A DNA stretch of 17,845 nucleotides from positions 1 through 17,845 of the forward strand of contig CANQKB010000022.1 of the NCBI GenBank assembly GCA_947624405.1, given 5' to 3'. Of this stretch, positions 1-11,100 are shown piece by piece. The notes under the pieces were generated by a model that was given only the letters and a program-made list of their open reading frames with translations, ran no database searches and was not told the origin of the DNA. Positions within the stretch are counted from its first letter, which is position 1; every line of letters starts with the position of its first letter. Position numbers and translations under genes: made by a program. The stretch is from an uncultured Clostridia bacterium (GTDB lineage Bacteria > Bacillota > Clostridia > TANB77 > CAG-508).

Positions 1-3000
1 TGCAAAATATCATCATTTATCAAATTATTTATTGAAAGCAAAATTAAGGCTTGATGGTGTGCCATATATGTTTTAACTATTGCTTTTTTCTTTCCAACAG
101 GAAGCCTAGATGGAGTATAATCAATAGACTCAAAAAAGCCATACTCTCCAAACATTCCTTGTTTTTCAAGTTCTTTTAGATTTCGTATAACCTCCTTTGG
201 ATAATCACAAATTGCCAAAATAGATGCATAAGAAGAAACCACCATTTCATCTTCTAATCCTCTTTTAAGTCCTAGCCAAGGTACTCCAAAAGCTTTATAT
301 TGATAATTTGAATTTAAATCTTTTAAATTAAATCCAGCCTCAGATATTCCCCATGGTATTCCTAATTTTGCACAATATTTTATCTGGCTCATTATCATAA
401 ATTTACAAGATTCATCTAGTAAACTCCCCTCATATCTTTTTATATTTATATTTGGCATAAGATATTCAAAAGCAGTCCCGGACCAAGATATCAATCCCTT
501 ATATTTTCCCAGTTTTGTCAATGTTCTACTTAAATTATTCCAGTGCTTTGATGGAATTTGCTTTTTAGCTATTGCTACTAAACTTGCTTGTCTAGCTTCA
601 CTTGCAAGCAAATCGTAATATGTGTCTGTCAATTTATTTTCATCCACATTATATCCTATTGATAAAAGTCTGTTTTCTTCACTATATAAATACGAAAAAT
701 CTGTCTTGTCTATAATCTCCGTTACTTGCTTCAAAAGTTCTTCTATCCTATCTTTATACTGTGTATGTTGTTTTTCTTCTAAAAAGGCTTTCAAAACATA
801 TAAATACCCTACAAAATTACCACTATCAACACTAGAAACATATCTAGGTTTTAAAGGTTGTAAAGTTTTTAAATCATACCAATTATATAAATGTCCATTC
901 CATTTTTCTAATCTGCAGACTGTATCCATTACATTTTCTAATTTAGCAACTGCTTTTTCTAAATCTATAAATTTCAAATCATATGCAGAAACTATTGTCA
1001 AAATCCCAAGTCCTATGTTCGTTGAAGAAGTCCTATAAGCTATCCTCTCTCTTCTACTTTCCTGCAAATTATCTGGTGGTAAAAAATTTACCTTTTCCTT
1101 CATAAAATCATTGAAATATCCCCAAGTTCTTTTTGCAATTTCCTTTACATAATTAAGTTCATCTTGTGATATCATGTGTACTGTTGATACACATGAATAG
1201 TCCTTACTAATAGTCCACATTATAACTGGAGCAACTATAAATAATACTCCTAATACATATAAAAATATGTCAAAAACCCTTGGATTAACAAACCATCCAA
1301 ATATTAAACAAAATACCCCTATCACAATATTAGGAAACATCATTTTTAAATTTTGTACTAATTTATTCGTATCTTTCCTTTCTGCTTCGTCTGCTGTTGT
1401 CCATTCTAGCAAATGCTTTTTTGATATTTTTGTTCTGTAAATCGTTTTTATAATTGCACTTGCTGAAATATATGCAATAGTTGGTAATGTGATTATAGAA
1501 ATAATTGCACGATAAAGACTTCCCATTTGCTCATTAATCATATTTGTAAATTTTCTTTGTCTTTTAATATTTTCTTTTCGAAAAATCACATAATTAACTG
1601 CTTCAATAATGCTAGAAATTGCCACACTTGCAAGTGCAATTGTTACATATGTGCCAACTCCCACACTATAATTTAATCTTATAATTGTTAAAAAAATAAT
1701 ACATAAAATAACAGCAATTTCAATTAATGATCTACGTATATTATCTAATATTTTAAATTTAGATAATTTGTTTAAATCCGTTTTCCAAAGTTTTAACTTT
1801 TCAAAAACTTGCCAATCCCCTCTTATCCAACGGCTAAACCTAGTTATATATGCCATATAACTTTTAGGATAATCATCAAGTAGCATAATATCAGAGGCAA
1901 GCCCACATCTCAACAAACATCCTTCTAATAAATCATGACTAAGTACTGTATTTTCAGGAATTTTATTGTGAAGTACACTACAAAACACATCCACATCATA
2001 TATACCTTTGCCTGTGTATGTGCCTTCGCCAAAATTATCTTGATATACATCAGATATTGCATTTGTATATGAATCTACTCCTCCACTTCCTGCAAAAATC
2101 TCAGTAAACATACTCTTCTTTATTTTCCCCAAGTTAATCCCAATTCTTGGTTGAATAATTGCATATCCTTTAACAACTTTTCCTCCCTCTACAACTGGTT
2201 TATTCAAAGGATGTGCCATTGCTTGTATAAGCTCTATTCCAGAATTTAATGTCAATTCTGTATCTGAATCAAGTGTTATCACATACTTAAACTTCACATC
2301 TTGTATATCTTTCAGTGTATTTACCAAAAAAGTATTTTTATCATTTCCACATGCAATAAATTCATTTAGCTCTGTTAAAATACCTCTTTTCCTTTCCCAA
2401 CCAATATACATTCCTTCGCCATCATTCCACACTCTTTTACGATATATAAAATTAAAAATACCTTTTCCATACTTTTTATTTAATTCATCTGCTATTCTAA
2501 GCCCATTATTTATAATTTCCTCTTCTTTTCCATCTTTTTCTTTCTTGCTTGGCGTGCAATCACCCAAAACTAAACAATATATATTTTTAGACTCATTAGC
2601 TAAATAATACACTTCTAACTTTTTTAATAATCGTTTCACATCTTTTGTATCTTTTAATATACTTGGAATGACAATTAAGGTTGTGCAATCTTTTGGTATC
2701 CCCTTGCTAAAATCCATTTTTGGTATTAATTTAGGTTTAATAGTTTTATTAAGTATATTTTGCATTATTTTAGTTACAATCTCTGTAACTGGAATAAATA
2801 TAAGTACAGCTAAAATAAAGCCAAGCCAAAAACTTTTAGTTCCTTTATATAGCATAACTCCCATGATATATGAAAAAACTATGCTTATTCCAATCATACT
2901 ATATATATATAAGTTTAATTTTGTCTTTTTCTTAACCTCTGGATTGATTTTGTTGATTCCAAGTGATTGATATAAATCATATATACCATCATCTATCAAA

Positions 3001-4082
3001 TAATATCCAATATGTTTCTTCTTTTCTTCATCTGCAACACTTGCAAGCTCCACAATCTTTTTTGAAATATATATTTCTGATATTTTACTCTTTTCTGCAA
3101 TCTCTTTTATCTTATTTCTATAATACTCCTTTGTTTTATAATCCATGTTTTCATATGTTCCAGACGGATCCTGCCTTAAAACCTCTTCTGCCCCATTTAT
3201 TTTTTCGAAAACTTCTACAAAATTCATTCTTTGCAAAAGGTGAATACTTTTTATGCTGTTCCCAATCAAAACTTTTTTCAGTGCTATATCAAAATGTTCT
3301 TTTTTTATTACCTCTGCAAGTGTAAGCCCCTGCTTATTTATTTCTTCCTCTAAAATATTTAAATATGCTATTCCATTTTTCCCATACTTTTTTAACTTAT
3401 ATGACATATATTCAATAAAAGCATAGCTATTTTCTTTGTATGGCTCTATACTTTTATAAAATGGAGTAAATTTTAATTCTTTTTTATTTTTACTTTCAAC
3501 TAATCTTTCAATTATACTTTCAACCTTCAATTTTTGTATTTGTGAAGAATATATCTTTTCACATATTTCTCTAATCCTTTCAACTAAAGCAATCTTAAAA
3601 AATAGACTTATATTCCAAATTTCTTCCATGTTTAAAGTTTTTTTACTTTGATAACTTTGCAAGTATTCTTCTATATCTCTACTTCCAAATACTCCTTCTG
3701 TATAACCTACAATTTCACATGCGAGTACATAGCTTCTTGCAAACCCTTTATATTTTCCAGAAGCAATTCCTGGAAATTTCACATACTTTTTTAAAGGTAA
3801 GTTTTTCCTTACCTCTTTTACAGTTTCTTCGATTATATAATAATTATCCAAAAGCCATTCTCCAGCCTGATGTATGCTTATTCCAAGCTTTAAATGTAAA
3901 TTTAATAAATCATATGTTTTTGTTATATACTCAAAATTTTGAATTAGCACTGGTATTGGATATGTTGATTTATCAGCTTTATCTATTAATACATCATCAG
4001 ATGCCATTTTCTCTAAATAGCTCTTTAATTGTTCTTTATTTAATAATGCTCCTTTTATATTTAATATTTTTGCATTCTTCAA
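1..4082 (-). CDS. Cyclic beta-1,2-glucan synthase-like protein (NdvB/ChvB family), 3' end off the window
   Basis: The frame is open from a TTG at 4082 to the left edge: about 1,360 residues, so the C-terminus is missing. An AGAGGAG sequence ends nine bases before the TTG, which is why that start was chosen. In order I see a soluble N-terminal region (1-385), two membrane helices (about 388-440), a GT84-type glycosyltransferase domain (about 450-770), further membrane helices (about 780-960) and a glucoamylase-like domain (from about 980). Diagnostic motifs are LDSDTEL (the D-x-D near 606), YTGKGIYDVDVF (near 686), LSHDLLEG (near 714), RWIRGDWQ (near 750), SWSGTAFEYLMP and YMAHHQALI. All are typical of NdvB/ChvB, inner-membrane enzymes that polymerise UDP-glucose into cyclic beta-1,2-glucan. 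Family members are often about 2,800 residues with C-terminal GH94-like domains, which here would lie outside the window. Substrate and product are inferred from the family. A shorter glucoamylase-domain synthase that lacks the GH94 part cannot be excluded. Confidence 0.88.
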   Translation of the reverse strand, partial: MKNAKILNIKGALLNKEQLKSYLEKMASDDVLIDKADKSTYPIPVLIQNFEYITKTYDLLNLHLKLGISIHQAGEWLLDNYYIIEETVKEVRKNLPLKKYVKFPGIASGKYKGFARSYVLACEIVGYTEGVFGSRDIEEYLQSYQSKKTLNMEEIWNISLFFKIALVERIREICEKIYSSQIQKLKVESIIERLVESKNKKELKFTPFYKSIEPYKENSYAFIEYMSYKLKKYGKNGIAYLNILEEEINKQGLTLAEVIKKEHFDIALKKVLIGNSIKSIHLLQRMNFVEVFEKINGAEEVLRQDPSGTYENMDYKTKEYYRNKIKEIAEKSKISEIYISKKIVELASVADEEKKKHIGYYLIDDGIYDLYQSLGINKINPEVKKKTKLNLYIYSMIGISIVFSYIMGVMLYKGTKSFWLGFILAVLIFIPVTEIVTKIMQNILNKTIKPKLIPKMDFSKGIPKDCTTLIVIPSILKDTKDVKRLLKKLEVYYLANESKNIYCLVLGDCTPSKKEKDGKEEEIINNGLRIADELNKKYGKGIFNFIYRKRVWNDGEGMYIGWERKRGILTELNEFIACGNDKNTFLVNTLKDIQDVKFKYVITLDSDTELTLNSGIELIQAMAHPLNKPVVEGGKVVKGYAIIQPRIGINLGKIKKSMFTEIFAGSGGVDSYTNAISDVYQDNFGEGTYTGKGIYDVDVFCSVLHNKIPENTVLSHDLLEGCLLRCGLASDIMLLDDYPKSYMAYITRFSRWIRGDWQVFEKLKLWKTDLNKLSKFKILDNIRRSLIEIAVILCIIFLTIIRLNYSVGVGTYVTIALASVAISSIIEAVNYVIFRKENIKRQRKFTNMINEQMGSLYRAIISIITLPTIAYISASAIIKTIYRTKISKKHLLEWTTADEAERKDTNKLVQNLKMMFPNIVIGVFCLIFGWFVNPRVFDIFLYVLGVLFIVAPVIMWTISKDYSCVSTVHMISQDELNYVKEIAKRTWGYFNDFMKEKVNFLPPDNLQESRRERIAYRTSSTNIGLGILTIVSAYDLKFIDLEKAVAKLENVMDTVCRLEKWNGHLYNWYDLKTLQPLKPRYVSSVDSGNFVGYLYVLKAFLEEKQHTQYKDRIEELLKQVTEIIDKTDFSYLYSEENRLLSIGYNVDENKLTDTYYDLLASEARQASLVAIAKKQIPSKHWNNLSRTLTKLGKYKGLISWSGTAFEYLMPNINIKRYEGSLLDESCKFMIMSQIKYCAKLGIPWGISEAGFNLKDLNSNYQYKAFGVPWLGLKRGLEDEMVVSSYASILAICDYPKEVIRNLKELEKQGMFGEYGFFESIDYTPSRLPVGKKKAIVKTYMAHHQALILLSINNLINDDIL

Positions 4083-4091
4083 AAGTTTTCG

Positions 4092-4098
4092 CTCCTCT
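4092..4098 (-). promoter_or_regulatory. Ribosome binding site fixing the TTG start of the glucan synthase-like gene
   Basis: Minus-strand AGAGGAG lies nine bases upstream of TTG 4082. No in-frame ATG lies near it (the nearby ATG in AAGAATGC is out of frame), so TTG is the best start. The frame stays open for a short distance upstream, but that stretch has no comparable site and runs into the terminator hairpin. Confidence 0.65.
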
Positions 4099-4141
4099 TT
4101 AATGTTTTTTATTATCTTTTCCAAAAATGCAAAATTTATAC

Positions 4142-4176
4142 AAAAAACTCTTAGAGTTTTACTCTAAGAGTTTTTT
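4142..4176 (-). terminator. Intrinsic terminator of the surface-protein operon, symmetric and possibly bidirectional
   Basis: A perfect 16-bp stem (4142-4157 with 4161-4176) encloses a three-base TTT loop. Its core is ACTCTTAGAGT and its outer arms are runs of A and T, so either strand ends in a U tract. It sits about 70 bases past the stop codon of the 2,397-residue protein and about 60 bases upstream of the next gene. It should end the operon. I see no convincing promoter between it and the TTG at 4082, so the downstream gene may depend partly on read-through. Confidence 0.9.
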
Positions 4177-4216
4177 TGTTTGTTTCGGTTTTGCGTTTGG
4201 TTTTGGTTTTAATTTT

Positions 4217-4235
4217 GTTATATTTTAAATATAAC
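4217..4235. repeat. 19-base AT-rich palindrome
   Basis: A perfect inverted repeat with 9-bp arms (GTTATATTT / AAATATAAC) and one central base lies ten bases after the stop of the 2,397-residue gene and before the terminator. On the minus strand its distal arm ends in TATAAC, with TTAAAA sixteen bases upstream, which could be a weak promoter reading towards the glucan synthase-like gene through the hairpin. In DNA this AT-rich, a chance palindrome is quite possible. Confidence 0.35.
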
Positions 4236-4244
4236 CTGTTTTAA

Positions 4245-5107
4245 TTATTCTTTCTTAGGTACAACAAATTTAATAATTAATATTATACCTCCAGCAAGAA
4301 TTACTAATCCAATAAGTACTATGCTTAAGTTTGATTCAATATTGTTTTCAACAAAATCTATTAAACCTGTTGGCTCTTGTACTATAATTGTCTCTGATTT
4401 TGATGTACCTATTGTAGGAGTTAATGGTATTTTTTCTACTTCTTCATCAGGTGTTGTTTCTTCTTCATCTTCTGGAGTAGCTCCATCGTGTAATTCTGTC
4501 ATCGTACGTCTCTTAGAAGATTCTTTTTCATGTTCACCTGTTACATCGTAACCAGCTAAGTCTACTACTTTACCTGCACTATTCTCTAATCTGATTAATT
4601 CTACCATATTTGAATAATCCGTTTCTGTTAAAACAGTTACTCCACTTTGTAGATTTACACTCAATACTGCTGTTTCTTTAGCATCTTCTCCTGGTGCTAA
4701 CTCTTTCATTAAGTTATTTGCTGCTGCTTCTTCTGTTTCTCCTTCTGCACCTTCTTCTTCATCTACTGCAAATAAAACTATATTTTGTCTATCTAATAAT
4801 GTAGTAGTATCTTCTCCTGGATCTTGTCCATCAGCTTCTTTAGCATTTATTAAAGCTCTGTGTGTTATAATGTATTTGTCAGCATATGGATGTTCTGCTC
4901 CTTCTGCTTTTTCAACAACTTCCCATTTATCTGATTGATCAGCACTACCTTCTTCTGGATCCTCAAGTGTTGCAAGCCACATTTGAAGTCCTGGATAATC
5001 TGCTATCATTTTTGCTTTATTTTTAACTGTCTTTGGCTCTTCTTCTGCATACCCTCTAATGCGTTTATATCCGCCTAATCTACTTTCATCATCAATCTTA
5101 AGTGATG
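4245..5107 (-). repeat. Paralogous C-terminal block, copy 1 (direct repeat of 17067-17845)
   Basis: This block encodes the last roughly 285 residues of the 2,397-residue protein and aligns, in the same orientation, with the partial gene at the right edge. Shared stretches include IDDESRLGGYKRI, DYSNMVELIRL, SAGKVVDL, ESSKRRTMTEL and TSKSETII, and the DNA is visibly similar too (for example the shared run at 4350-4411 and 17191-17250). Copy 1 has extra acidic insertions. Confidence 0.85.
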
Positions 5108-8100
5108 TATCTCCGTCTTCTTCTTTCATTGGTTTCTTTGAATATTCATCTTCTGTATTGGCATTATTATGATATACGATGCATTCTCCATTACTTGTCT
5201 CATCATTTTCATAATATGTCATTTTGTCCGTTTCCTCTTGATAATACTTAATTGCTACAATTTTATCTCCTTCTTTGATATATGTTAGTTTCTCTACTAC
5301 ATCATCTGTTGGATCATCTTCTGTATCATTAATATCATCGTGTTCACTATCATTTTTAATGTAGAATTCATATGTTACTTCCATATTTGCATATTGCATA
5401 TTCAATTCTTCCATCTCAACGATAACTAAACCATCTTTATAGTAAATATTATCATATGTAGGATCCTGTATTAGAAGAGTTGCATCTCCTTCTTGTGCAC
5501 CTGATTTAACAATTTTTTTAACTCCATCTTCTTCTACAATCTCATATTTTTGCTTAGCATACTTATCTTCCCTGGTTAATGTTATTGTAAATTCCTTCAA
5601 GTTTTTATCAATTACAACATTATTACTTACTCTTGGAGTAATACCAAAGTCAATATGGTCTACTGAATATTGATACCATTTATTGCTATTTGTTCCTTTA
5701 ACTTTATCACGTATATATTCAATTCTAAAGTCCATTGTTGACGTATAAGCATACATTCTATCATTATGCTTTCCATCTTCCACTTCCCAGTTTCCTTGAT
5801 ATGTAAAGCTTGAAGATGTCTCTGGGTTTTCAGGATCTCCCTCTGGTCCATCTGGGAAATCTTGTGTTACATCAATTTCACTCTTCATTTGAGTTAATCT
5901 TGAATATGCATCATCATATGCATCTGAATATCGATTTGGCAATTCTGCCATATCTTCCAACCTACCACTATCTACGTCAGCTATATTTTTCTCTTTATAC
6001 CAATATACATCATTATTTGTATCTGGATTTCCAAGTGTAGATTGATAATACTGACCATTTAATAATAAGAAATCTGTTTCATCTGGTTCATACTCTTCAC
6101 CTGTTTCTTTTGCCTCTTCTATCTTCTTCCTTACTGCATCTCCTACAGACACTTTACTTCGTGGGAAGTTACTTTCTTCTCCTGTTTCTTCATTAGTTTC
6201 TAACTCGTAATCACCATATGTGAATCGTAAAGTATACTTACCTGGCATATATTGTTTAAATATATATGATCCATCTTCACCTGTTTTAGTTACAGCTCTT
6301 ACCCTTTGTGTTCCATCGGATGAACCCTCACCATTTGCTCTTAATTCAACAAGTTCTACTTTAATATCTTTTAAGTTGAGATCATCTGGATTAATCTCGC
6401 CACCTTCTACCTCATCTCCATATATTAAAGGTTCTTTTGTATTATCTTCATATCCTTGTTGTTGTAAAGCTAGTGCAGATTTTACTTCATCTGTAACTGC
6501 TTCCCAAACATTTCCTCTTATTGTTCTTCTGTATGTATTATCTACTATATCTAATTCAACATTCCATGCATCATCTTCTCTTGCATTTATTATATTATCT
6601 AAAGCAAATGTTAATTGTGTATCTAATTCTTGAGTTGGATTACTTTCATATTCGTATACAACTTTTCTGTAATCATCTAGTTTTTCATTAAATACATCTA
6701 CATCAAAGTTTCCTGGTCTTGAATCTGCATCTAGATAACTATCTTTTGTTTGATATCCAGTTATTTCTGAATAGAAGTTAGCATCCCATACTCTCGATAC
6801 TTTGCTATTCTCTCTATCTGTATTTATTAATCTTCTAAATGCTTGTTCAGGAGTTTCTCCGTCTTTTCCTACTACTTTAAACTTAATCTCAGCATAATAT
6901 GCATCTGTTTGATTTGTCAATGCTTCTGTATTAATATCCAAATCAGTAGCATGTATTACCCTTTTATATCCTTCAGGAATATCTGTTATTGGAACATATG
7001 TATCAGTATTTGCTTGTCTCACTTTTGTTGTTTTTTCTCCATCAACTATCCTATATGCTTCAACTGGTTCTAATGATTCATCATAATATGTTGCAAATGC
7101 TATAGGTACAGTATCTTGATTAGATGAATTTTTTATCGTTACTCTATAATCTATATAATACTGCATTTTTTTCTCAGTATCTTCATTTAAGTTTTCATCA
7201 TAGAATGCCAGACCTTTCTTTTCTTCCTCATCAGTAATTTCAACCTCTCTAACATTTATTGCATTTCCTTCTTCATCTAAATCTGTTATATATTTATATA
7301 TATGTGTATTATCTCCATCTCTTGTAAATGCATAGGCATAATCCTCTTGATATACATATTGTGTATATTGTGAAGAACCAGTACCAAATTTATAATCTTC
7401 TTTATAGTCTTTTAATGTTATTTGTGAACTCATTACATCAGATATAAGGTTAAGATCTGTTCTAGCTCTTTGCACTAAACCTAAATGTATCTGTAATTGT
7501 CCTGGATATAAATATTTCTTTTCAAATCCAGCGAAATATACTTTTCCATCATCATCATTTATATTAGCTATATCTGTAAGGAAACCACTCCTAATACTAG
7601 TATGTGGATATTTACCACTTGTATTAGTACTGCTATAACCAGCACGTGCTTTAACCATTGAATTCCTTATATAGTCAATTTTTGCTTCAATATCTGGGTC
7701 ATTATTTATATGGTTAGCTATTACGTCACTATATATACCTTCGATACTTGGGTATGAACGTGATTTACATATATAGTCATGAACTCTATCTGCTATTTCA
7801 ACTTGTATACTTTGTAATTCATTATAATCCCATACATTTGTCCTTGGAGCAACTGCATTATATTGTTTTCTGCCAGATGTATCCACTTCTCCACCTTTTG
7901 AAGATCTATCCCAATTTGGCTGTTGATATGGTTGTTCCATTGCCCCCGGAACATCCGTTATTGCTTTATATTGCATTCCATTATATACAAATTCAACATG
8001 ATACTCATGCATTGGGTCTAATCCATCAAATTCGTAATATCCATTTACATCTGTCATTGTAGGATTACAACGTATTTTACCTTCTCTTGGCATAAGTGTT

Positions 8101-11100
8101 GCGTAACCCCCATCTGTGTCGTCATAAAGCCTTACTTCTATACCATATAATAATGTCTCTCCGTCACTTAATAATCCATCTGCATTATGCTCCGTCTCTT
8201 TAGTCTGTTCATCATCTAAGAATACGTAACCGGCAAGTTTCATTTCAAATGGTCCAGGTTCCTCATGACCTCCCCAATCTCCTCCTCCGCTACCGGCAGT
8301 AGGATTTTCAGTATAATCTTGATGTTGTTTTACACTTACCCATCCCATATCATCGTCCATTACTAATTCTATGGCATCTTTGTAATTTACATCTACTTGT
8401 TCTCTAGAATTTTCTTTAAAGAAAGATTCTATATCATCATCATCACTTTGTAAATATTCTGTTAAAGCTCCTAATGCATCAACTAAAGTCATCATTTCAT
8501 CACCAGTCATATCCTGGTCTTCAGATAATGCATGTATTTGCTCTAAGCTTAAACCATGTACTCTTTCTAGCCACTCATCTAGCCATTTAGTTATTTTTTC
8601 CCATGTACCAGCAGGCATTTCGCCTTCAAAATCATAATTTATTGTTCGACTAGAGTTATTAGTCTCCCAGTCATATGAAAATTTCATATTCTCATTTGAT
8701 CCACCAGTAAACTCTTTTATATGATTTTCGTCTTCATCTAAATAATCTTGTAATGCATCTAGTGCTTCACTTAATTGTGATGCTTCGTCTACAGTCATTT
8801 GGTCACCAGTAAACGCATGTATTGAATTTAAGTTTGTTCCATAAGTACGTCCTAAATATGCATTTAACCACTCTTGTGATTTATTCCATGCACTCTCTGA
8901 CATTTCTTTTTTCAACTCAAATGTTACATTTGCTGTATTTTCATCTGGCAACTGGTCTGCATACTCTTGCAAACTAGCTGACCATGCGTTAACAAATTCT
9001 AATAAATCGTCTACATTATATGCATATTTTTGTACAACCTGAGCAGATGTATTTTCACCATATTGTGTAATCTTACGTTTGCCTGTATCTTCAACACCAT
9101 CTTCAAATGTTAAAGTAATATCAAAGTCAAATGAATTTACAGTATTGCTTGCTGATGAAGCATATACATGCATCTCCATAAATTCTAATGTTATTGTACC
9201 AGTAAATGAACCAAAATCTTCTATTGGTACTTTCATATTTTCAAAATCTGCTCCAGAAATTGTAAATATGCCATTTTCAGTTTGACCATGGATAATATTT
9301 TCTGGATCATCTACTTCTTTTCCGCCTGTAGGTGTATATCTAACATGTACATCAAATCCTGCCTCAATTGGGTTTCCATTTCTGTCTAACTTTCTTAATA
9401 TCAATGTTGTATCACCAGAATGGTGGTTATACATAGTTGTTTTTACAAGTAATTTATCTCCACTAACTGTAGTATCTCCTCCAGAAGCAGATACTATTTC
9501 TCCATCATTTACTTCCACTGAAACAGTTGTAGTTCCACTACTCTTAACATGTCCTGCAGGTGCTACTTTTTCTTCATATATTATGGTTAATTTACCTGTA
9601 AATCCTTTTAATGTAAGTCCTAATGCTTCAAGTTGTCCACCTGTTATTTTAGCTATACCATATACATCTGTAATTCTTGTTATAGGTTTTGGTGTTTGGA
9701 AATTTACATTTTTGTCATCTTTGTTTTTACCAATTGCACTAATTGATATATTGAATTCTGCTCCACGTAATACATCATCTTCTACTGAGCATTTCTTTAA
9801 TAATTCAAATGTTGGTTCTTGATATCTATCATCGTCTGGTAAGTATTTAATTAAAATTTGTTCTGTTTTATAGGTACGACTTGTACCACCATTTTCATCA
9901 TGATACAAAGATAATAAGTCTTGTGCATTTGTAAAATTTGCTTCCCATCCTAATTTAAATCGTTTTGTATTATATCTATAAGTTACGAATGCATCATGTG
10001 AACAATCGTGTAGTATATTTACTCCCGGCCTATTTGGATCTTCCGTATAATAGTAACAATTATAATGTACATTAACACCTCTTTCATATTCTACAGATGC
10101 AACATCATATTTCCAGTGTCTTGCCAATCCATTATAATAACCAAGATGGGCTGTTACACTTTTTAAATATTTTAATTTAACTGTAATATATAGTCCTTTT
10201 AATTTCTCTGGTTTCATTTCTCCTCTATGTATTACTATATAAAATGGTTTATTAGATTCAAATCCCTTTGTTTTACCACCAGCTTCACCATTTGCAACAT
10301 CTATAATCTTTTTAACTTCTCCCTTTTGATCTTCTGGTATACCCTTATCATATTTATATGCTATATCAAAGCTTCCACCAAGTTCTTCTATTGTTTTTTG
10401 TTCTTGATTATATACTTGTATTGAATCAATACCAGTAAATTTTGCAACATACCCATCTCTATTTGTAAAAGCATAAGAATCTTTAGTTGTATCATTTACT
10501 GTATAATCTATCCAAAATGGTCCTATTACATAATCTTTATTATTAGCATTTACCTCTACATTAATATCTTCTGTTTTATATTCAAAAGACTTATATTCTT
10601 CACCTTTAAAGTTTTCTTTTAATGTTCCTCCTATTTCTTCATTTTGCAATTCTTTTCCTGTATCTTGATTTATTTTTACTTTATATGCTTGTATATAATC
10701 TTTATATCCATTTTGCTTTCCTGCTATATCAAGAGCAAATTTAAGAAATTTATTTGCAAGTGACCTTAAACCTCCGTCTTCTTCTCCCCATACTGCTTTT
10801 TGTTTTTCATATGCAGAGAAATCTCCTCCTGCATAATTAAGGTCTCCGTCCAATCCACTCTGTGGAACTTCTCCTGGGCTTTCATATTTTTTACCCTGAG
10901 AGAATATAAATGCATTTACTGTATTAGTTTCTGTTTTTTCTCCGCCACCAAATAAGCAATAAGAATACATAGACGGATCCTCTAATCTCTTCTTTAATTC
11001 TGAATATTTCTGATATTCTGGTATTTGTTCTAACAAGTCATTCCATGTTTCGTAATAACTAGGGAAACAATCATATCCGCACCAATGTTCTGCTACTCCT

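Noticed and set aside
622..4102. Plus-strand open frames opposite the glucan synthase-like gene.
   Set aside because: They are shadows of the continuous minus frame, with low-complexity composition and no ribosome binding sites.
4150..4240. Canonical LPXTG sorting signal or a sortase gene.
   Set aside because: None of the three visible C-termini contains LPXTG, and no sortase-like frame occurs in the window.
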